Shown here piece after piece: positions 33,021-43,289 of a stretch of DNA of 64,000 nucleotides. The stretch covers positions 1 to 64,000 of the forward strand of contig DAONDQ010000003.1 in NCBI GenBank assembly GCA_035402645.1, in the 5' to 3' direction. Numbering within the stretch: position 1 is the first letter of the stretch; each line of letters starts with the position of its first letter. Source of the stretch: DAONDQ01 sp035402645 (GTDB taxonomy: Bacteria; Cloacimonadota; Cloacimonadia; Cloacimonadales; DAONDQ01). Under the pieces are notes generated by a model that saw only the letters and a program-made list of their open reading frames with translations, searched no databases and was not told the DNA's origin. The translations under genes and the position numbers were made by a program.

Positions 33021-36000
33021 ATGAAAAGAATACTTTTATTGATTATTATCATGAGTCTAGCCATTATGAATTTATATGCTCATATGCAGTGGGTTCATCA
33101 AAGAATAACTCATGAAGCTTTCGATTTATTAAAGTTATCATATCCATCAAGCTACCATGGTCTCGATGAAATGGAATCATATTTAGGAACAGATGAAACA
33201 TATGACCAACACTGGAATGATAGTCCTAATTCAAGCTATGCTGGCCCTAAATTAGGGGATTCGAAAATTACCTCAGGATCTTGGGTAGAAGATGAATTTG
33301 ATATAGTTTATCATTATGGTTATCCGAAAATGCCCGATTATGGACCGATTGACCAGATAGCTTATGATTTACTTGATTTAACTAACTTGGTAAATAATAA
33401 TAAAACACATAGAACAATCACGCATTTTTGGGATGCAGATAATGGTGGAGAAAATGCTTCTACTCATTTAACTGATACAATTAGTGGTGATATAGGGCAA
33501 GCAACCTGGGATTTTACAATACCTGAAAATGCAATGAAAAAGATTCGAGCTTACCAAACTGGAAATTACGTTGAAAGGCATATGTACCCAGACGGAACAT
33601 CAGTTTATATAGATGGATCAGGATATCAACAAGTATGGTATACGGATCATGCTTTACCAGGAATCATCGGCTTGTACAATGCTAATGGTCAAATGGGGCA
33701 TATTGTTGGATACGAGAATCTTACTAATATAGTAAGCTGTAATGTTCCATATTATATATTGGGTAAGCCATATGCTTATAACAGACTAGGCAGAATGTGC
33801 CATCTCTTGGAGGATATGTCGATTCCTGCTCATGCACATTGCACTTCACATGCAGGTCAACAGGGTATGTATAAAGATGAATATGAAGTTGATGAAGGAG
33901 ATAAGTATTTCAGTTGGGCAGCCAATGAAGTGTTTAATCAATTCGGTAGCTATATTGATGTTATGAATGAACCGGATCCCCTCTACGACCTAATGTATAT
34001 AATGAACCAAGTCGGTGATCACTATGCGGATGGTAAAAGGAACGGTGATGACAATTATGATCATAGCATTCCATATCTAGACGCGATTTATCAGACTTTA
34101 GGCAATCAGACCCATACAAGTGATATTAATTATAACTCAACATACGATAATTTCATCAATAATCCGAACTTCAACGAAATGTACAATACAATTGTACCTC
34201 AGACAATCCGTGCTACAGCAGGTTTACTATATTGGTTTGGGATTGAAACAGGACAACTTTCACCACCTCCACCTGCAATGATGGTGAGTGGGTGTGTGCA
34301 TTATGCAAACCAACAGAACCATGCAAATATCAAAGTGGAATTGAATTATGCCGGTGGACAAGCATATGCTACTACTAATTCCAGCGGATGTTATACGTTT
34401 TACATTCCTCCCAGATTCTGGGGGCAAAGAATTACAATTACATGTTCAGACCCCCATTACTATGATAATTATCAAGAAATTACTACTGATCCTACTGGGC
34501 AAAATATGGATATTCCTTTAACTGTAATTAACCCTGTTAATTTTAATCAAATGTATGTATCTGATTCGCATAATCCAAATGCCTTTGTATCCATTGACCA
34601 GGCAATGGAATTTATTAATCTGATGATTTCAGACCATATGGTAAGTAATAATGAAGTCTACCTGAATATCCTTCCAGGAGATATTGATTTATCAGATTGT
34701 ACTTTGCATAATACTAATACAATTCCTCTCAACATAACATTGAGAGGTTTATCAGGGGCAACAGTTAGACGAGTCGATAATGATGGGAAGAATGAGATCT
34801 CAATTGAGAACTGTAAACTTACTTTTCAGAATGTGCATTTTATAAGCAATTCTCCTTTATATGTACCCGAACAAAACGGACTCCAAAACACAAATGCGAT
34901 GAAATTAAGCAATGATGCAACTTCTTCATTTACATTCATAAATTGTATATTTGATTATCCGCCTGAAACGGGAAATATAAGTAATAGAGTGATTGCCTCC
35001 AATTCCTTTAGTATTGCGTTTATTAATTGTACCATGTCAAATTTCGGTATTTGTCGTGAAGGATTTGGTGATGGTTCCATGCACTTTGATAATTGCAATC
35101 ATATATCTTTTGATTTATGCACGTTTCATGATTGCGGGTCTAATTTAGGAGGAGCGATCTTTGCGGCTGATGTAAATGATCTTCGAATCACAAACTGCCA
35201 TTTTAATAACAACATAGCTGTTTCTCTTTCATTAACTGCACATGGAAAGGGAGGGGCTTTATATCTTGAAAATTGTACTCGTCCTTTAATAAAAAACAAC
35301 ACATTTCTTGAAAATGAAGTTTCTTCTGGAGGATCTGCGATTCATTGTGAAAGGAATCTATTAAATCCTATAAACTTTGTAATAAGTAATAACCTCTTTC
35401 AAAACAACAAAATCTTTGATGATGTTAATATAACAACTGATATGAATCAGGTGGCTGATGCAATTCTCTTTGATGATGTTCTATTAGGAAGTGAATCGAA
35501 GTTCTATAATAATATCATTATAGATAACAACGAAACCCACAACGCTTGCATAATCAGATATATACATAGTCAAGGATATCTCAATATCAATAATACAGAT
35601 TTCATAGCTTCAACAAATGGAAGTCTCGTATTAGCTTCAGATGAATCAACTATTCCAACAATCTTCGATAATTGTATTTTCAGTTCAGGTAACGGAAGTT
35701 CACAATTTGTTTGTCAAACTCTACCAGTCATCAAATACTCTTATTATACGTCATCGTTGAATATCAATGGGGCTATTCCCATAAACCTTGATCATGTAAG
35801 CCAAGTTAATTATTCAGATTTGAAATTAGATGAACACTATATACCTATCTGGAATGATACATATAGATCTCCATGTATTGATGCCGGTGCTCCAGATACA
35901 GATCCTGGAATATCATTCTTAAATGTTCCATGGGATGTTGATAGTGATAATTCCAGATATGACATTGGAGCATGTATTCAACAGAATCCAGGGCATGCGA

Positions 36001-37415
36001 ACGGAATCATTACCTTAAAGAAAAGTGAAGAATGGAATTGGATTAGCATTCCAGCAGTTGACGCATTTGCGAATTCGACACGGTACGCTGATCATATTTT
36101 TAACGTTTTCAATAACTTTCAGAATAACGGATTATTTGAAGATCGTGATCAATATAGACTCCTTGAAGAAATGGATTGGTTGTATAATGACCATTCTGGC
36201 AAGGTTAATTGGGATAGCCAGCATGGAGCCTTCGCAACTTTAGAACCCGAACATCAAGTCAGATGTCAATATGGTTACAAAGTTCAGCTGAGGAGAGATG
36301 AAGGTAGTTTTGTCTGCCCAGACAAGAAAGTAATTGAGTACGACGGTTTCAAACCCGGAAGCGTTCCTGGTAATATTATCTCGACACTTGAAATTATGCC
36401 TCCTGTTGTGGGAGAACTGGGTTGCAATATAAATCCTGAAACAGGTGTTTTAGAGAGAGAAACCTGGTTGGGATACTGGCTTGATAAGAGCATGAGTCCT
36501 TTTGTTGCTCTTGCACCTGTTCTTCCTTTTATCGTTTCCATTAAAGCGCAGGATTGGTGCATGGAAAGAGAACTGACAGGTAATCCAAATCATCCTTATT
36601 CTGAAAACTGGTTAGGTGTTATCGAAAATGGAGAAGATTTAGCCATTAACCAGGGTGAAATGGTTGCAGTCAAATATATCGGAACTTCTGATGCTCAATT
36701 TCATTGGGGTGGCGAGGACCTTGAACCTCCTTCATCTCCATACTTCAAAAGAGAGAAACCTGAACATTTCGTATATAATCCAAAAGAAGATTACTTACCT
36801 ATATTTGCTTATATTGATCTATCAGGTTACGAGGAAGGAAAAGAACCTGCTGAAATTGCATTCTACGTGGATGGCGTTTGTAAAGGTGCAGAGAAAATTA
36901 AGGGAGAGGAAGTACAGTTGAAGGCTTACGTGATGGATGATCCATTCTTTGAGGATAAAACGATTGAATTCAAGTTATGGTCTCCTATAAAATCAGTCTC
37001 AGAGACTAATGCATCTTATCAAGTGATGAATAATCAAACAGGCAATTATAATTCACAACCAATCTCCTTGAATAATTGCGGGGACTATATCAGAGTTAGG
37101 TTGTATGACTCTGGAACTACTGTCCCATATTTGCCCACAATAACATCATTGATCGGCAACTACCCTAATCCTTTCAATCCTGAAACCACAATTAAGTATG
37201 CTCTTGCGAATCAATCTGATGTGCATCTTGATGTGTTTAATATTAAAGGTCAAAAAGTCAAAACACTCGTCAATGATAAGAAATCAGCAGGTTATTATTC
37301 TGTGAAATGGGATGGCAAAGATGATAATGGTCATCAAGTTTCATCTGGAGTGTATTTCACCAGATTTATCGGTGACAAGAAAAACTTGACCAGGAAAATG
37401 ATCCTGTTAAAGTAA
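33021..37415 (+). CDS. Giant secreted protein: zinc phospholipase C-like head, beta-helix, FlgD-like module
   Basis: This 1464-residue protein has RBS GGAG and a signal peptide (1-20). The mature N-terminus (HMQWVHQRITHEAFDLL) and the later segment HLLEDMSIPAHAHCTSH (about 260-276) resemble the Trp/His ligands of the zinc phospholipase C / S1-P1 nuclease fold (about 20-410). A carboxypeptidase-regulatory-like sandwich follows (about 425-505), then a right-handed beta-helix with repeats such as CTFHDCGSNLGGAIF and ENCTRPLIKNNTF (about 515-985), then a further domain and the sorting tail (YPNPFNPETTIKYAL...KKMILLK style, 1390-1464). It could hydrolyse phospholipids or nucleic acids outside the cell. 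The coding sequence looks more AT-rich than its neighbours. Confidence 0.8.
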   Translation: MKRILLLIIIMSLAIMNLYAHMQWVHQRITHEAFDLLKLSYPSSYHGLDEMESYLGTDETYDQHWNDSPNSSYAGPKLGDSKITSGSWVEDEFDIVYHYGYPKMPDYGPIDQIAYDLLDLTNLVNNNKTHRTITHFWDADNGGENASTHLTDTISGDIGQATWDFTIPENAMKKIRAYQTGNYVERHMYPDGTSVYIDGSGYQQVWYTDHALPGIIGLYNANGQMGHIVGYENLTNIVSCNVPYYILGKPYAYNRLGRMCHLLEDMSIPAHAHCTSHAGQQGMYKDEYEVDEGDKYFSWAANEVFNQFGSYIDVMNEPDPLYDLMYIMNQVGDHYADGKRNGDDNYDHSIPYLDAIYQTLGNQTHTSDINYNSTYDNFINNPNFNEMYNTIVPQTIRATAGLLYWFGIETGQLSPPPPAMMVSGCVHYANQQNHANIKVELNYAGGQAYATTNSSGCYTFYIPPRFWGQRITITCSDPHYYDNYQEITTDPTGQNMDIPLTVINPVNFNQMYVSDSHNPNAFVSIDQAMEFINLMISDHMVSNNEVYLNILPGDIDLSDCTLHNTNTIPLNITLRGLSGATVRRVDNDGKNEISIENCKLTFQNVHFISNSPLYVPEQNGLQNTNAMKLSNDATSSFTFINCIFDYPPETGNISNRVIASNSFSIAFINCTMSNFGICREGFGDGSMHFDNCNHISFDLCTFHDCGSNLGGAIFAADVNDLRITNCHFNNNIAVSLSLTAHGKGGALYLENCTRPLIKNNTFLENEVSSGGSAIHCERNLLNPINFVISNNLFQNNKIFDDVNITTDMNQVADAILFDDVLLGSESKFYNNIIIDNNETHNACIIRYIHSQGYLNINNTDFIASTNGSLVLASDESTIPTIFDNCIFSSGNGSSQFVCQTLPVIKYSYYTSSLNINGAIPINLDHVSQVNYSDLKLDEHYIPIWNDTYRSPCIDAGAPDTDPGISFLNVPWDVDSDNSRYDIGACIQQNPGHANGIITLKKSEEWNWISIPAVDAFANSTRYADHIFNVFNNFQNNGLFEDRDQYRLLEEMDWLYNDHSGKVNWDSQHGAFATLEPEHQVRCQYGYKVQLRRDEGSFVCPDKKVIEYDGFKPGSVPGNIISTLEIMPPVVGELGCNINPETGVLERETWLGYWLDKSMSPFVALAPVLPFIVSIKAQDWCMERELTGNPNHPYSENWLGVIENGEDLAINQGEMVAVKYIGTSDAQFHWGGEDLEPPSSPYFKREKPEHFVYNPKEDYLPIFAYIDLSGYEEGKEPAEIAFYVDGVCKGAEKIKGEEVQLKAYVMDDPFFEDKTIEFKLWSPIKSVSETNASYQVMNNQTGNYNSQPISLNNCGDYIRVRLYDSGTTVPYLPTITSLIGNYPNPFNPETTIKYALANQSDVHLDVFNIKGQKVKTLVNDKKSAGYYSVKWDGKDDNGHQVSSGVYFTRFIGDKKNLTRKMILLK

Positions 37416-37476
37416 TGTAGAATGTAAGGATAGACATTTGTGCCTATTCTATAAATATGAATGAATGCTGATGAAT

Positions 37477-37510
37477 TTAAGCAGGTGGAGCATTGTCTCC
37501 ACCTGCTTAA
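37477..37510 (+). promoter_or_regulatory. Hairpin directly before the RBS of the 37520 gene
   Basis: TTAAGCAGGTGGAG (37477-37490) and CTCCACCTGCTTAA (37497-37510) form a perfect 14-bp stem with a 6-nt loop. GGATAAAAA and the ATG at 37520 follow at once, leaving no room for a U-tract. The position matches the hairpin before the beta-helix remnant at 656. It may stabilise the mRNA, process the transcript from the upstream gene, or gate translation. Confidence 0.65.
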
Positions 37511-37519
37511 GGATAAAAA

Positions 37520-39937
37520 ATGAAGTATCTGATTATTATCTGGTTTGCACTTTTAATGCAAACCTGCTACTGTTTTACCTGGACTGTTTCTCTTGATGGA
37601 ACTCATGATTTGACAAGTATCCAACTCGCGATTGATGTTTCCTCTAGTGGAGACATAATCCAGGTTTATCCCGGTGTCTATGCTGAAACTTTGGAAACGA
37701 ATGGGAAATCAATTACACTGCAAAGTCTGTATCCTATAACTCTTTCCCAGGAAACTATTAATACAACAATCATTCACCCGGTCACAGTATCATCCTGTAT
37801 TGAAATCGATCATGGAGAAACAGTGACAATAAATGGTTTTACCATAACAAATAATGAACCTGTGAATATGCTGCCTATAATGGTTGATGCCAATCATGAT
37901 GGTTATTTTGGAGGCTGTTTAGAAATCACGGATAACTCAAGTGTATCAATTTTAAATTGTGTGATTCAGAATTGCATGGCTCCCTGCGGTGGGATATATT
38001 TTGATGGTTCATCTTTTTATATGTCCAATACTACGGTAAGGGATTGCATTGGTACAGAATTAGGCGGTGGGGTGACAATAGAGGCATATGACGATTCAAA
38101 TGTTGTTTTTGACTCCATTCATCCCAACAGTATCTATAATAACTTGGGAGAGGATATTTTCATTAGAAATGTTCCCAATTTAAGTATTTCATTAGATACT
38201 TTCAGCATCATTCTAAGTGAACCGGACTTTGTATTCTTTTATGTGATTGATTGTCCCAACATCCAAATCAATATTCAGCATCAATATCTCAGCCTGATCA
38301 ACCAAGATCTTTATGTGTCTCCTGATGGTAGTGATACTAATTCTGGCTTATCGACTTCAGATCCCTTCCAGACAATTGACCATGCAATTAAAGTCATTCA
38401 GCCGGATAGTTTGAATCCCAAGACGATACATCTGGCTGCAGGGAATTACTCAATAGCCGGTAATAATCAGTATTTCCCATTACGAATGAAATCCCATACC
38501 AGGCTTATTGGTGATAGTTCAAACTATCCTATTCTCGATGAAAATAATGGTTGCCGTTTTTTTTATTTGGATGTAGGTTATGCGAATGATGTTGAAGTCA
38601 GCAATCTTAACTTCGTTGCCTATACTGAATCAGCAGCGCCATTAGGTTTCGGCTATTCGCAAAATGTGAAATTCAGTAATCTAATCATGGATGGTGATTT
38701 TGGCTCACTTGATGGTTTCATTGGTTTGAGTTCTTCCAATATTATCATAGAAAATGTACTGATAAAGAATTCTTCAGTTGATAATTTACAAAACACAGCA
38801 TTCCGAATCTTATTTGTAGATAACTTAGTCATTAATAATTGTATTGTCGATAATCTGAATATCACAGATTATGACGCCAATAGGATAGGCTATGAGTTGA
38901 ATGATTCTGATGTAACAATTCGTAACAGTATCATATCGAACTGCACTGGAGGCGATACTACTGTTTTCTTTTATCAGAATATCAATGAAGAGGATAGTAC
39001 ATATAATCTTGATATGTCTAATATGCTGATCTTTAATAACTATTCAGAAATCAATGACCCCTGGGCACCTGCACTTGTTCTGATCCATAACCATTTCCAA
39101 AGAACACAAATATCAAATTGTACGATTGCCAATAACAATGGCAGTGACACATGTCCCATTCAAATCACGGGAGATGCGGATATCCGGAATTGTATCTTTT
39201 ATAATCCGGATATGTATTGGGATGTGGGTTTTATCACTTTGGATGAAGGTAATCAATATCACCCCTCCATCAGTAATACGCTTTTGCACAGAACTGTTGC
39301 TGCCGATAATCTGTCTGCTGTCACACAAAACGAGATGATCAACAACAGCAATCCTCTGTTTCTCGGCTCAACGACTGATACCTTAGCAATAACACAGCCT
39401 GAATATTATTATTTGAGTGCCAATTCTCCCTGTATTGATAATGGAGTGGCAGATACGACTGGTCTAAACATTCCCCTTATGGATTTGGCAGGTAACCATA
39501 GAGTATGGAACAACCGTATTGACATGGGCTGTTATGAGTATGGGTCTGAGCCTGTAGGCAATGATGACCAGACAGCTACGGTTGATCCTGAGAAGATTAC
39601 ATTATCCACCTATCCCAATCCTGTATATATCTCAGGTGCAAAAGGCGGATATGTGTTCCTTGAGTTCACTTTGCCTGAGAGAGCCAAAGAACCACCATTG
39701 ATTGAGATATTTAATATCAGAGGACAAAGAGTCAAATCCATGAAACTCAGCGAAAGTTACACCAGTTTGGTACACAAAGCCGGATTATCCAACCAGGTTA
39801 AGCAGAATGGAGAGTTCTTTTCCACCGTTTGGGATTGCCGGAATGATAATACTCAGAAAATTGCTTCAGGATTGTATATCGTGAGAGTGACTTCTGGAAG
39901 TCAGAAGGCTGTGAAGAAGATGATGGTGATTCATTAA
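37520..39937 (+). CDS. Secreted right-handed beta-helix protein with FlgD-like module
   Basis: This 805-residue protein has a signal peptide (1-18) and a pectate-lyase-like opening (SIQLAIDVSSSGDIIQVYPG). Two beta-helix stretches follow (about 20-265 and 270-640); the second begins with LYVSPDGSDTNSGLSTSDPFQTI, a common start for DUF1565-type solenoids, and has coils such as NLIMDGDFG and NNCIVDNLNI. The C-terminal module is present but longer than usual (STYPNPVYISGAKGGYVFLE, IFNIRGQRVKSM, WDCRNDN, KKMMVIH). No catalytic residues were recognised, so it is a probable surface glycan-binding or adhesive protein. It may be cotranscribed with the gene 104 bp upstream. Confidence 0.85.
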   Translation: MKYLIIIWFALLMQTCYCFTWTVSLDGTHDLTSIQLAIDVSSSGDIIQVYPGVYAETLETNGKSITLQSLYPITLSQETINTTIIHPVTVSSCIEIDHGETVTINGFTITNNEPVNMLPIMVDANHDGYFGGCLEITDNSSVSILNCVIQNCMAPCGGIYFDGSSFYMSNTTVRDCIGTELGGGVTIEAYDDSNVVFDSIHPNSIYNNLGEDIFIRNVPNLSISLDTFSIILSEPDFVFFYVIDCPNIQINIQHQYLSLINQDLYVSPDGSDTNSGLSTSDPFQTIDHAIKVIQPDSLNPKTIHLAAGNYSIAGNNQYFPLRMKSHTRLIGDSSNYPILDENNGCRFFYLDVGYANDVEVSNLNFVAYTESAAPLGFGYSQNVKFSNLIMDGDFGSLDGFIGLSSSNIIIENVLIKNSSVDNLQNTAFRILFVDNLVINNCIVDNLNITDYDANRIGYELNDSDVTIRNSIISNCTGGDTTVFFYQNINEEDSTYNLDMSNMLIFNNYSEINDPWAPALVLIHNHFQRTQISNCTIANNNGSDTCPIQITGDADIRNCIFYNPDMYWDVGFITLDEGNQYHPSISNTLLHRTVAADNLSAVTQNEMINNSNPLFLGSTTDTLAITQPEYYYLSANSPCIDNGVADTTGLNIPLMDLAGNHRVWNNRIDMGCYEYGSEPVGNDDQTATVDPEKITLSTYPNPVYISGAKGGYVFLEFTLPERAKEPPLIEIFNIRGQRVKSMKLSESYTSLVHKAGLSNQVKQNGEFFSTVWDCRNDNTQKIASGLYIVRVTSGSQKAVKKMMVIH

Positions 39938-40040
39938 ATTTGATACATAAAAAGATATTCATGGTTTTTTCAAAACAACTTTCTTAATTTATTCAATAAC
40001 TTGTAGGGTCCCTTTCATAGGAAAAATAGTTTTCTTTTTT

Positions 40041-41657
40041 TTAGGTGAACTGAACCACATTATCCTTCGCCTGCACAATCACTTCAAGGTCCAACCCAAG
40101 TATCTCGGCAATACGTATTGCAACCTGGGGCACCTTCTGTCCCTTGGTGACGGGCAACAGACTGTATTTAATCCTACGGTTCAATTCCTGTATCCTTTCC
40201 TTCACAGGAAGAATGCTTAATGCCTTGAAGTCGGATTCCGACAGACCGGACATCAGGAAATGTCCTGCTTCCGAGATGTTGGCAGGAGCCTGGAAATGCG
40301 TAGCAGAGAATGTGATGGCATTCTTCAGGATCATTGTTGATAAGAGCGCAGCGCAGAGAGCTTCACCCTCAACGGGATTTGTCCCCCGGGCAAATTCATC
40401 GACCAGGAATAGTCCGAATCCCTTCTGCTCGAGTGCTTCCTGCATGGCGACGACATCACGAGCAAAGCTGCTGAGATCCGGCTGTTTCCTTTGGCTGTCT
40501 TCTCCAGAGAAAAAGATAAAATTGAATAAAGGTAATTCAGCAGATTCAGCAGGGATCGGTATCGCATGTGATGCGAGGAAGGCTGCCTGCCCAACTGATT
40601 TCAAAGCGGATGTCTTTCCCGCCATGTTGGCACCAATCACGATATTCAGTTTATTTTTCAGCACAATATCCATCTCTTCATAATCTCTGCTGATTTCTGA
40701 AAGTTGCATTTTCAATGGTATGTTCACTGATTTCCGAAGAGTGATGCTCTTTTTCTTGATGATCTTGGGAATACAGCAATAATGCTCAAGACCAAAGGAT
40801 GCCTTTGCCATTCTGAGATCGAGCTCTGCCAGGGTATTCAAGGCATTGGCAAGGTGTTTGGAAGAAAGTCCGATCTTCTTCGAGATAACTGTAAGAACCT
40901 CAGCTTCCACCTGTTCCAGTTTTTTCTGTAACTTCTGCATTTCGGAACGCATCTTAGTCAATTCAGGTGTTTCCTTCAGATGGAATACCCGATTATTAAA
41001 GTTGCTCTTCCCTTCCCTGAAGAAAGGCGATTTCTCGATCTTTTCAAGTTGTGCAGTATTCGCCCTGTCGATCACGACATCATATCCGACCATTTCCATC
41101 CCGAGCGATCGTGCAGCCTTGGTTCGAGTGTTGAGGAACCACTGCTTTTCAGTGCTGGAAAGTGTATTCAGCTTTTCCCTGATGGAAGAAAGCTCTTTGG
41201 AATAAGCGTCTGAAAGATAAAAATGCGGTTGATTTTGCTTATCCTGGTCCAGGTATTCGAATAATTCCTGGAAATCATGACATTCTGCAATCGCCTTCAG
41301 GCTATTGGAAATGAGAATTTTCTGGATGCGCAGCACATAGTAGAGGAAATGCTTGATCTCAAAAATCTCATGCAAGGCAAGAACATTGGATTCACAGCGC
41401 CTGATGGTTCCGTGAATATCCTCGACATTCTTCAGGAGGTCTTGCAGGACGATGAAGTCACCCGGTTCCTGCAGCCTGAAATTCATCATGAGATGAATCA
41501 TATCGTATTCACAGACAAGCTTTTCCTCCTCTCCATGGATATATACTTTTTCATGAAGCTTACACTTTCTGCCCGGTTCTGAAACGGGCATGATCTGTTC
41601 CATGAGAAGATCTGTCTGTAAAGCCAATGATGTGTTCTTGTCTATGAAATGAGGCAT
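40041..41657 (-). CDS. MutS domain V-type ATPase (MutS-like)
   Basis: This 538-residue protein has the ABC-type ATPase of MutS proteins: Walker A in VIGANMAGKTSALKS, Walker B in GLFLVDEFARGTNPVEGEA, preceded by a helical lever region (about 200-320). It lacks the N-terminal mismatch-recognition domain and the Smr tail of MutS2, so general mismatch repair is unlikely. In amino-acid-fermenting anaerobes, MutS-like ATPases of this size include reactivating factors of B12-dependent lysine or ornithine aminomutases (KamB/KamC type); no aminomutase lies in the window, so this is only a possibility. RBS GGAGG precedes the ATG. It is monocistronic. Confidence 0.85.
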   Translation of the reverse strand: MPHFIDKNTSLALQTDLLMEQIMPVSEPGRKCKLHEKVYIHGEEEKLVCEYDMIHLMMNFRLQEPGDFIVLQDLLKNVEDIHGTIRRCESNVLALHEIFEIKHFLYYVLRIQKILISNSLKAIAECHDFQELFEYLDQDKQNQPHFYLSDAYSKELSSIREKLNTLSSTEKQWFLNTRTKAARSLGMEMVGYDVVIDRANTAQLEKIEKSPFFREGKSNFNNRVFHLKETPELTKMRSEMQKLQKKLEQVEAEVLTVISKKIGLSSKHLANALNTLAELDLRMAKASFGLEHYCCIPKIIKKKSITLRKSVNIPLKMQLSEISRDYEEMDIVLKNKLNIVIGANMAGKTSALKSVGQAAFLASHAIPIPAESAELPLFNFIFFSGEDSQRKQPDLSSFARDVVAMQEALEQKGFGLFLVDEFARGTNPVEGEALCAALLSTMILKNAITFSATHFQAPANISEAGHFLMSGLSESDFKALSILPVKERIQELNRRIKYSLLPVTKGQKVPQVAIRIAEILGLDLEVIVQAKDNVVQFT

Positions 41658-41792
41658 GTTTCCTCCATGATTTCAAACAATATGCTGATTGTTGGGAGAG
41701 GATTAATTTGGGCAAGAAAATAATGCAGAGAGTGACAGGTGCAAGGTTTCTGGTGCAGGTTGAAAGAATTCATGCAATCATCGTAATTATCC

Positions 41793-41798
41793 TTGACA
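41793..41798 (+). promoter_or_regulatory. TTGACA box upstream of 41859
   Basis: TTGACA lies 61 nt before the ATG, followed by an AT-rich run (TTAAATATTATAGG) whose best -10-like hexamer is only 10 bp away. The spacing is atypical. It is listed as one member of the recurrent TTGAC boxes of the window. Confidence 0.35.
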
Positions 41799-41858
41799 GC
41801 ATGTTAAATATTATAGGAAAATCAAATAGTGTTTTCCTAATCAGTAAAGGAGAGTAAA

Positions 41859-43262
41859 ATGAAAAGAATAGGCTTGCTATCCATCTTTCTTCTTTTGATC
41901 ACCTTTTCCGCTTTTGCCCAAGCCAGGGCGTATTATCAGAAAGTTGAAGCCCAGGATGGCTCTGACATACTATCTCTCGTTACTGGCACAGGTGCATCCT
42001 ATACGGCTCCGAATTATACAATAATGGCAATGATCCTAGAAGTACCCACCGAATACCTGGTGACAGGAATTACCCCCACTACTTCTCTCCGGTTGGTGAA
42101 AGTTGGGAATGGCTCCACAGTTCCCTATTATGCAGCCGTCTATGTCCAATTGGGTTCTTTCCCCACACAATGGGTTGCTGGTGAAACACTTCATATTATG
42201 GTGACCAAAACAGATGTTGCTCCTGTGCAGACCGTCTCCTGGGATTATGTGATACCCGCTGGAACCTCCACCATTAATATTCTTGATCCGGTTCAGTATA
42301 TTCCGCCGCTGGGTACTGAAAATCAGGCTGTCATTTCATCATTCGGTGCTACACCAACAGCACAGATGTTTGTGAATTTAGAATGGTCGTCAGAAATTGA
42401 ATCCAATTTAATTGGTTATAATATCTATCGTTCAGATGATAACAATCTGGGAAATACGGTTCTGATCAATGAAAGTATCATTCCGGGGACCAACACATCA
42501 AGCCCTCATAATTATACATTTGAGGATGTAACGACACTCCCGTCAACCACTTACTATTATTGGTTGGGGATGTTGTATATGGACGGCTCAACAGAACATA
42601 GTGATTATATTACAGTCACCACTGATCCAATAGGAGCCATCCCAAATTTAGTTTCCTTCACATTGGAACCTTCTACGCACGATATACTTGAATTTGTGGA
42701 AATAACCTGGACAACAAGTTCAGAAACAGATGTATTTAGATATCGTATCTATTGGAGAAATGAACTTGAAAACATGCAATATCACCTACTCAATATGGAA
42801 TCAATTATGGGAACAAATACATCCTCTGAGCATACATACTCTTATGTGCAGCAGGTTTTTGAAACCAATCTGTGGTATTATTATTATATAGAAATGGAGA
42901 AAACCGATGGCTCCCTGTACCGAAGCCAAACCGATTCCATCTGGGTCTTTGAAATCAGCAATCCAGACGTACCCGAACCGATACCTGTCACAAACATTGA
43001 TTGTATCTACCCGAATCCCTTTAATAACAACGGTAATGTCAACTTCAATATCAGTGTGAAGCAGGGGGAAACTGCCACACTTTCCATCTATAATGTACTG
43101 GGACAACAGATCAGGAAATATGATGTTCAAACTGGGGCGAACCAGGTTCTTTACTGGGATGGGAAGGATAGTCATGGCATTTCCTGTGGTAGTGGTATCT
43201 ATTTCTGCAAGTTGAGTTCACCCACTTCAACATCAACAAGGAAAATTGTTATGATGAAGTAG
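41859..43262 (+). CDS. Secreted FN3-like protein with FlgD-like module
   Basis: This 467-residue protein has RBS AAAGGAG and a signal peptide (1-21). A beta-sandwich N-terminal domain (about 22-145) is followed by two FN3-like domains (about 155-265 and 270-370) sharing the refrain EWSSEIESNLIGYNIYRS / TWTTSSETDVFRYRIYWR and TNTSS..Y, which are usual spacer domains in these surface proteins. The C-terminal module is complete (IYPNPFNNNGNVNFNI, IYNVLGQQIRKY, YWDGKDSHG, SGIYFCKL, RKIVMMK). No enzymatic motif is visible. Confidence 0.85.
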   Translation: MKRIGLLSIFLLLITFSAFAQARAYYQKVEAQDGSDILSLVTGTGASYTAPNYTIMAMILEVPTEYLVTGITPTTSLRLVKVGNGSTVPYYAAVYVQLGSFPTQWVAGETLHIMVTKTDVAPVQTVSWDYVIPAGTSTINILDPVQYIPPLGTENQAVISSFGATPTAQMFVNLEWSSEIESNLIGYNIYRSDDNNLGNTVLINESIIPGTNTSSPHNYTFEDVTTLPSTTYYYWLGMLYMDGSTEHSDYITVTTDPIGAIPNLVSFTLEPSTHDILEFVEITWTTSSETDVFRYRIYWRNELENMQYHLLNMESIMGTNTSSEHTYSYVQQVFETNLWYYYYIEMEKTDGSLYRSQTDSIWVFEISNPDVPEPIPVTNIDCIYPNPFNNNGNVNFNISVKQGETATLSIYNVLGQQIRKYDVQTGANQVLYWDGKDSHGISCGSGIYFCKLSSPTSTSTRKIVMMK

Positions 43263-43289
43263 GGGGCACAATGCGTTGTTCCCGAAAAA

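Noticed and set aside
37477..37510. Terminator for the gene at 33021
   Set aside because: The stem is strong, but no U-tract follows and the next RBS begins immediately; a regulatory or processing hairpin fits better, although termination cannot be excluded.
41793..41814. Standard sigma70 promoter TTGACA/TATTAT
   Set aside because: The spacer is only 10 bp, far from the 16-18 bp required, so it is reported only as a TTGAC box.
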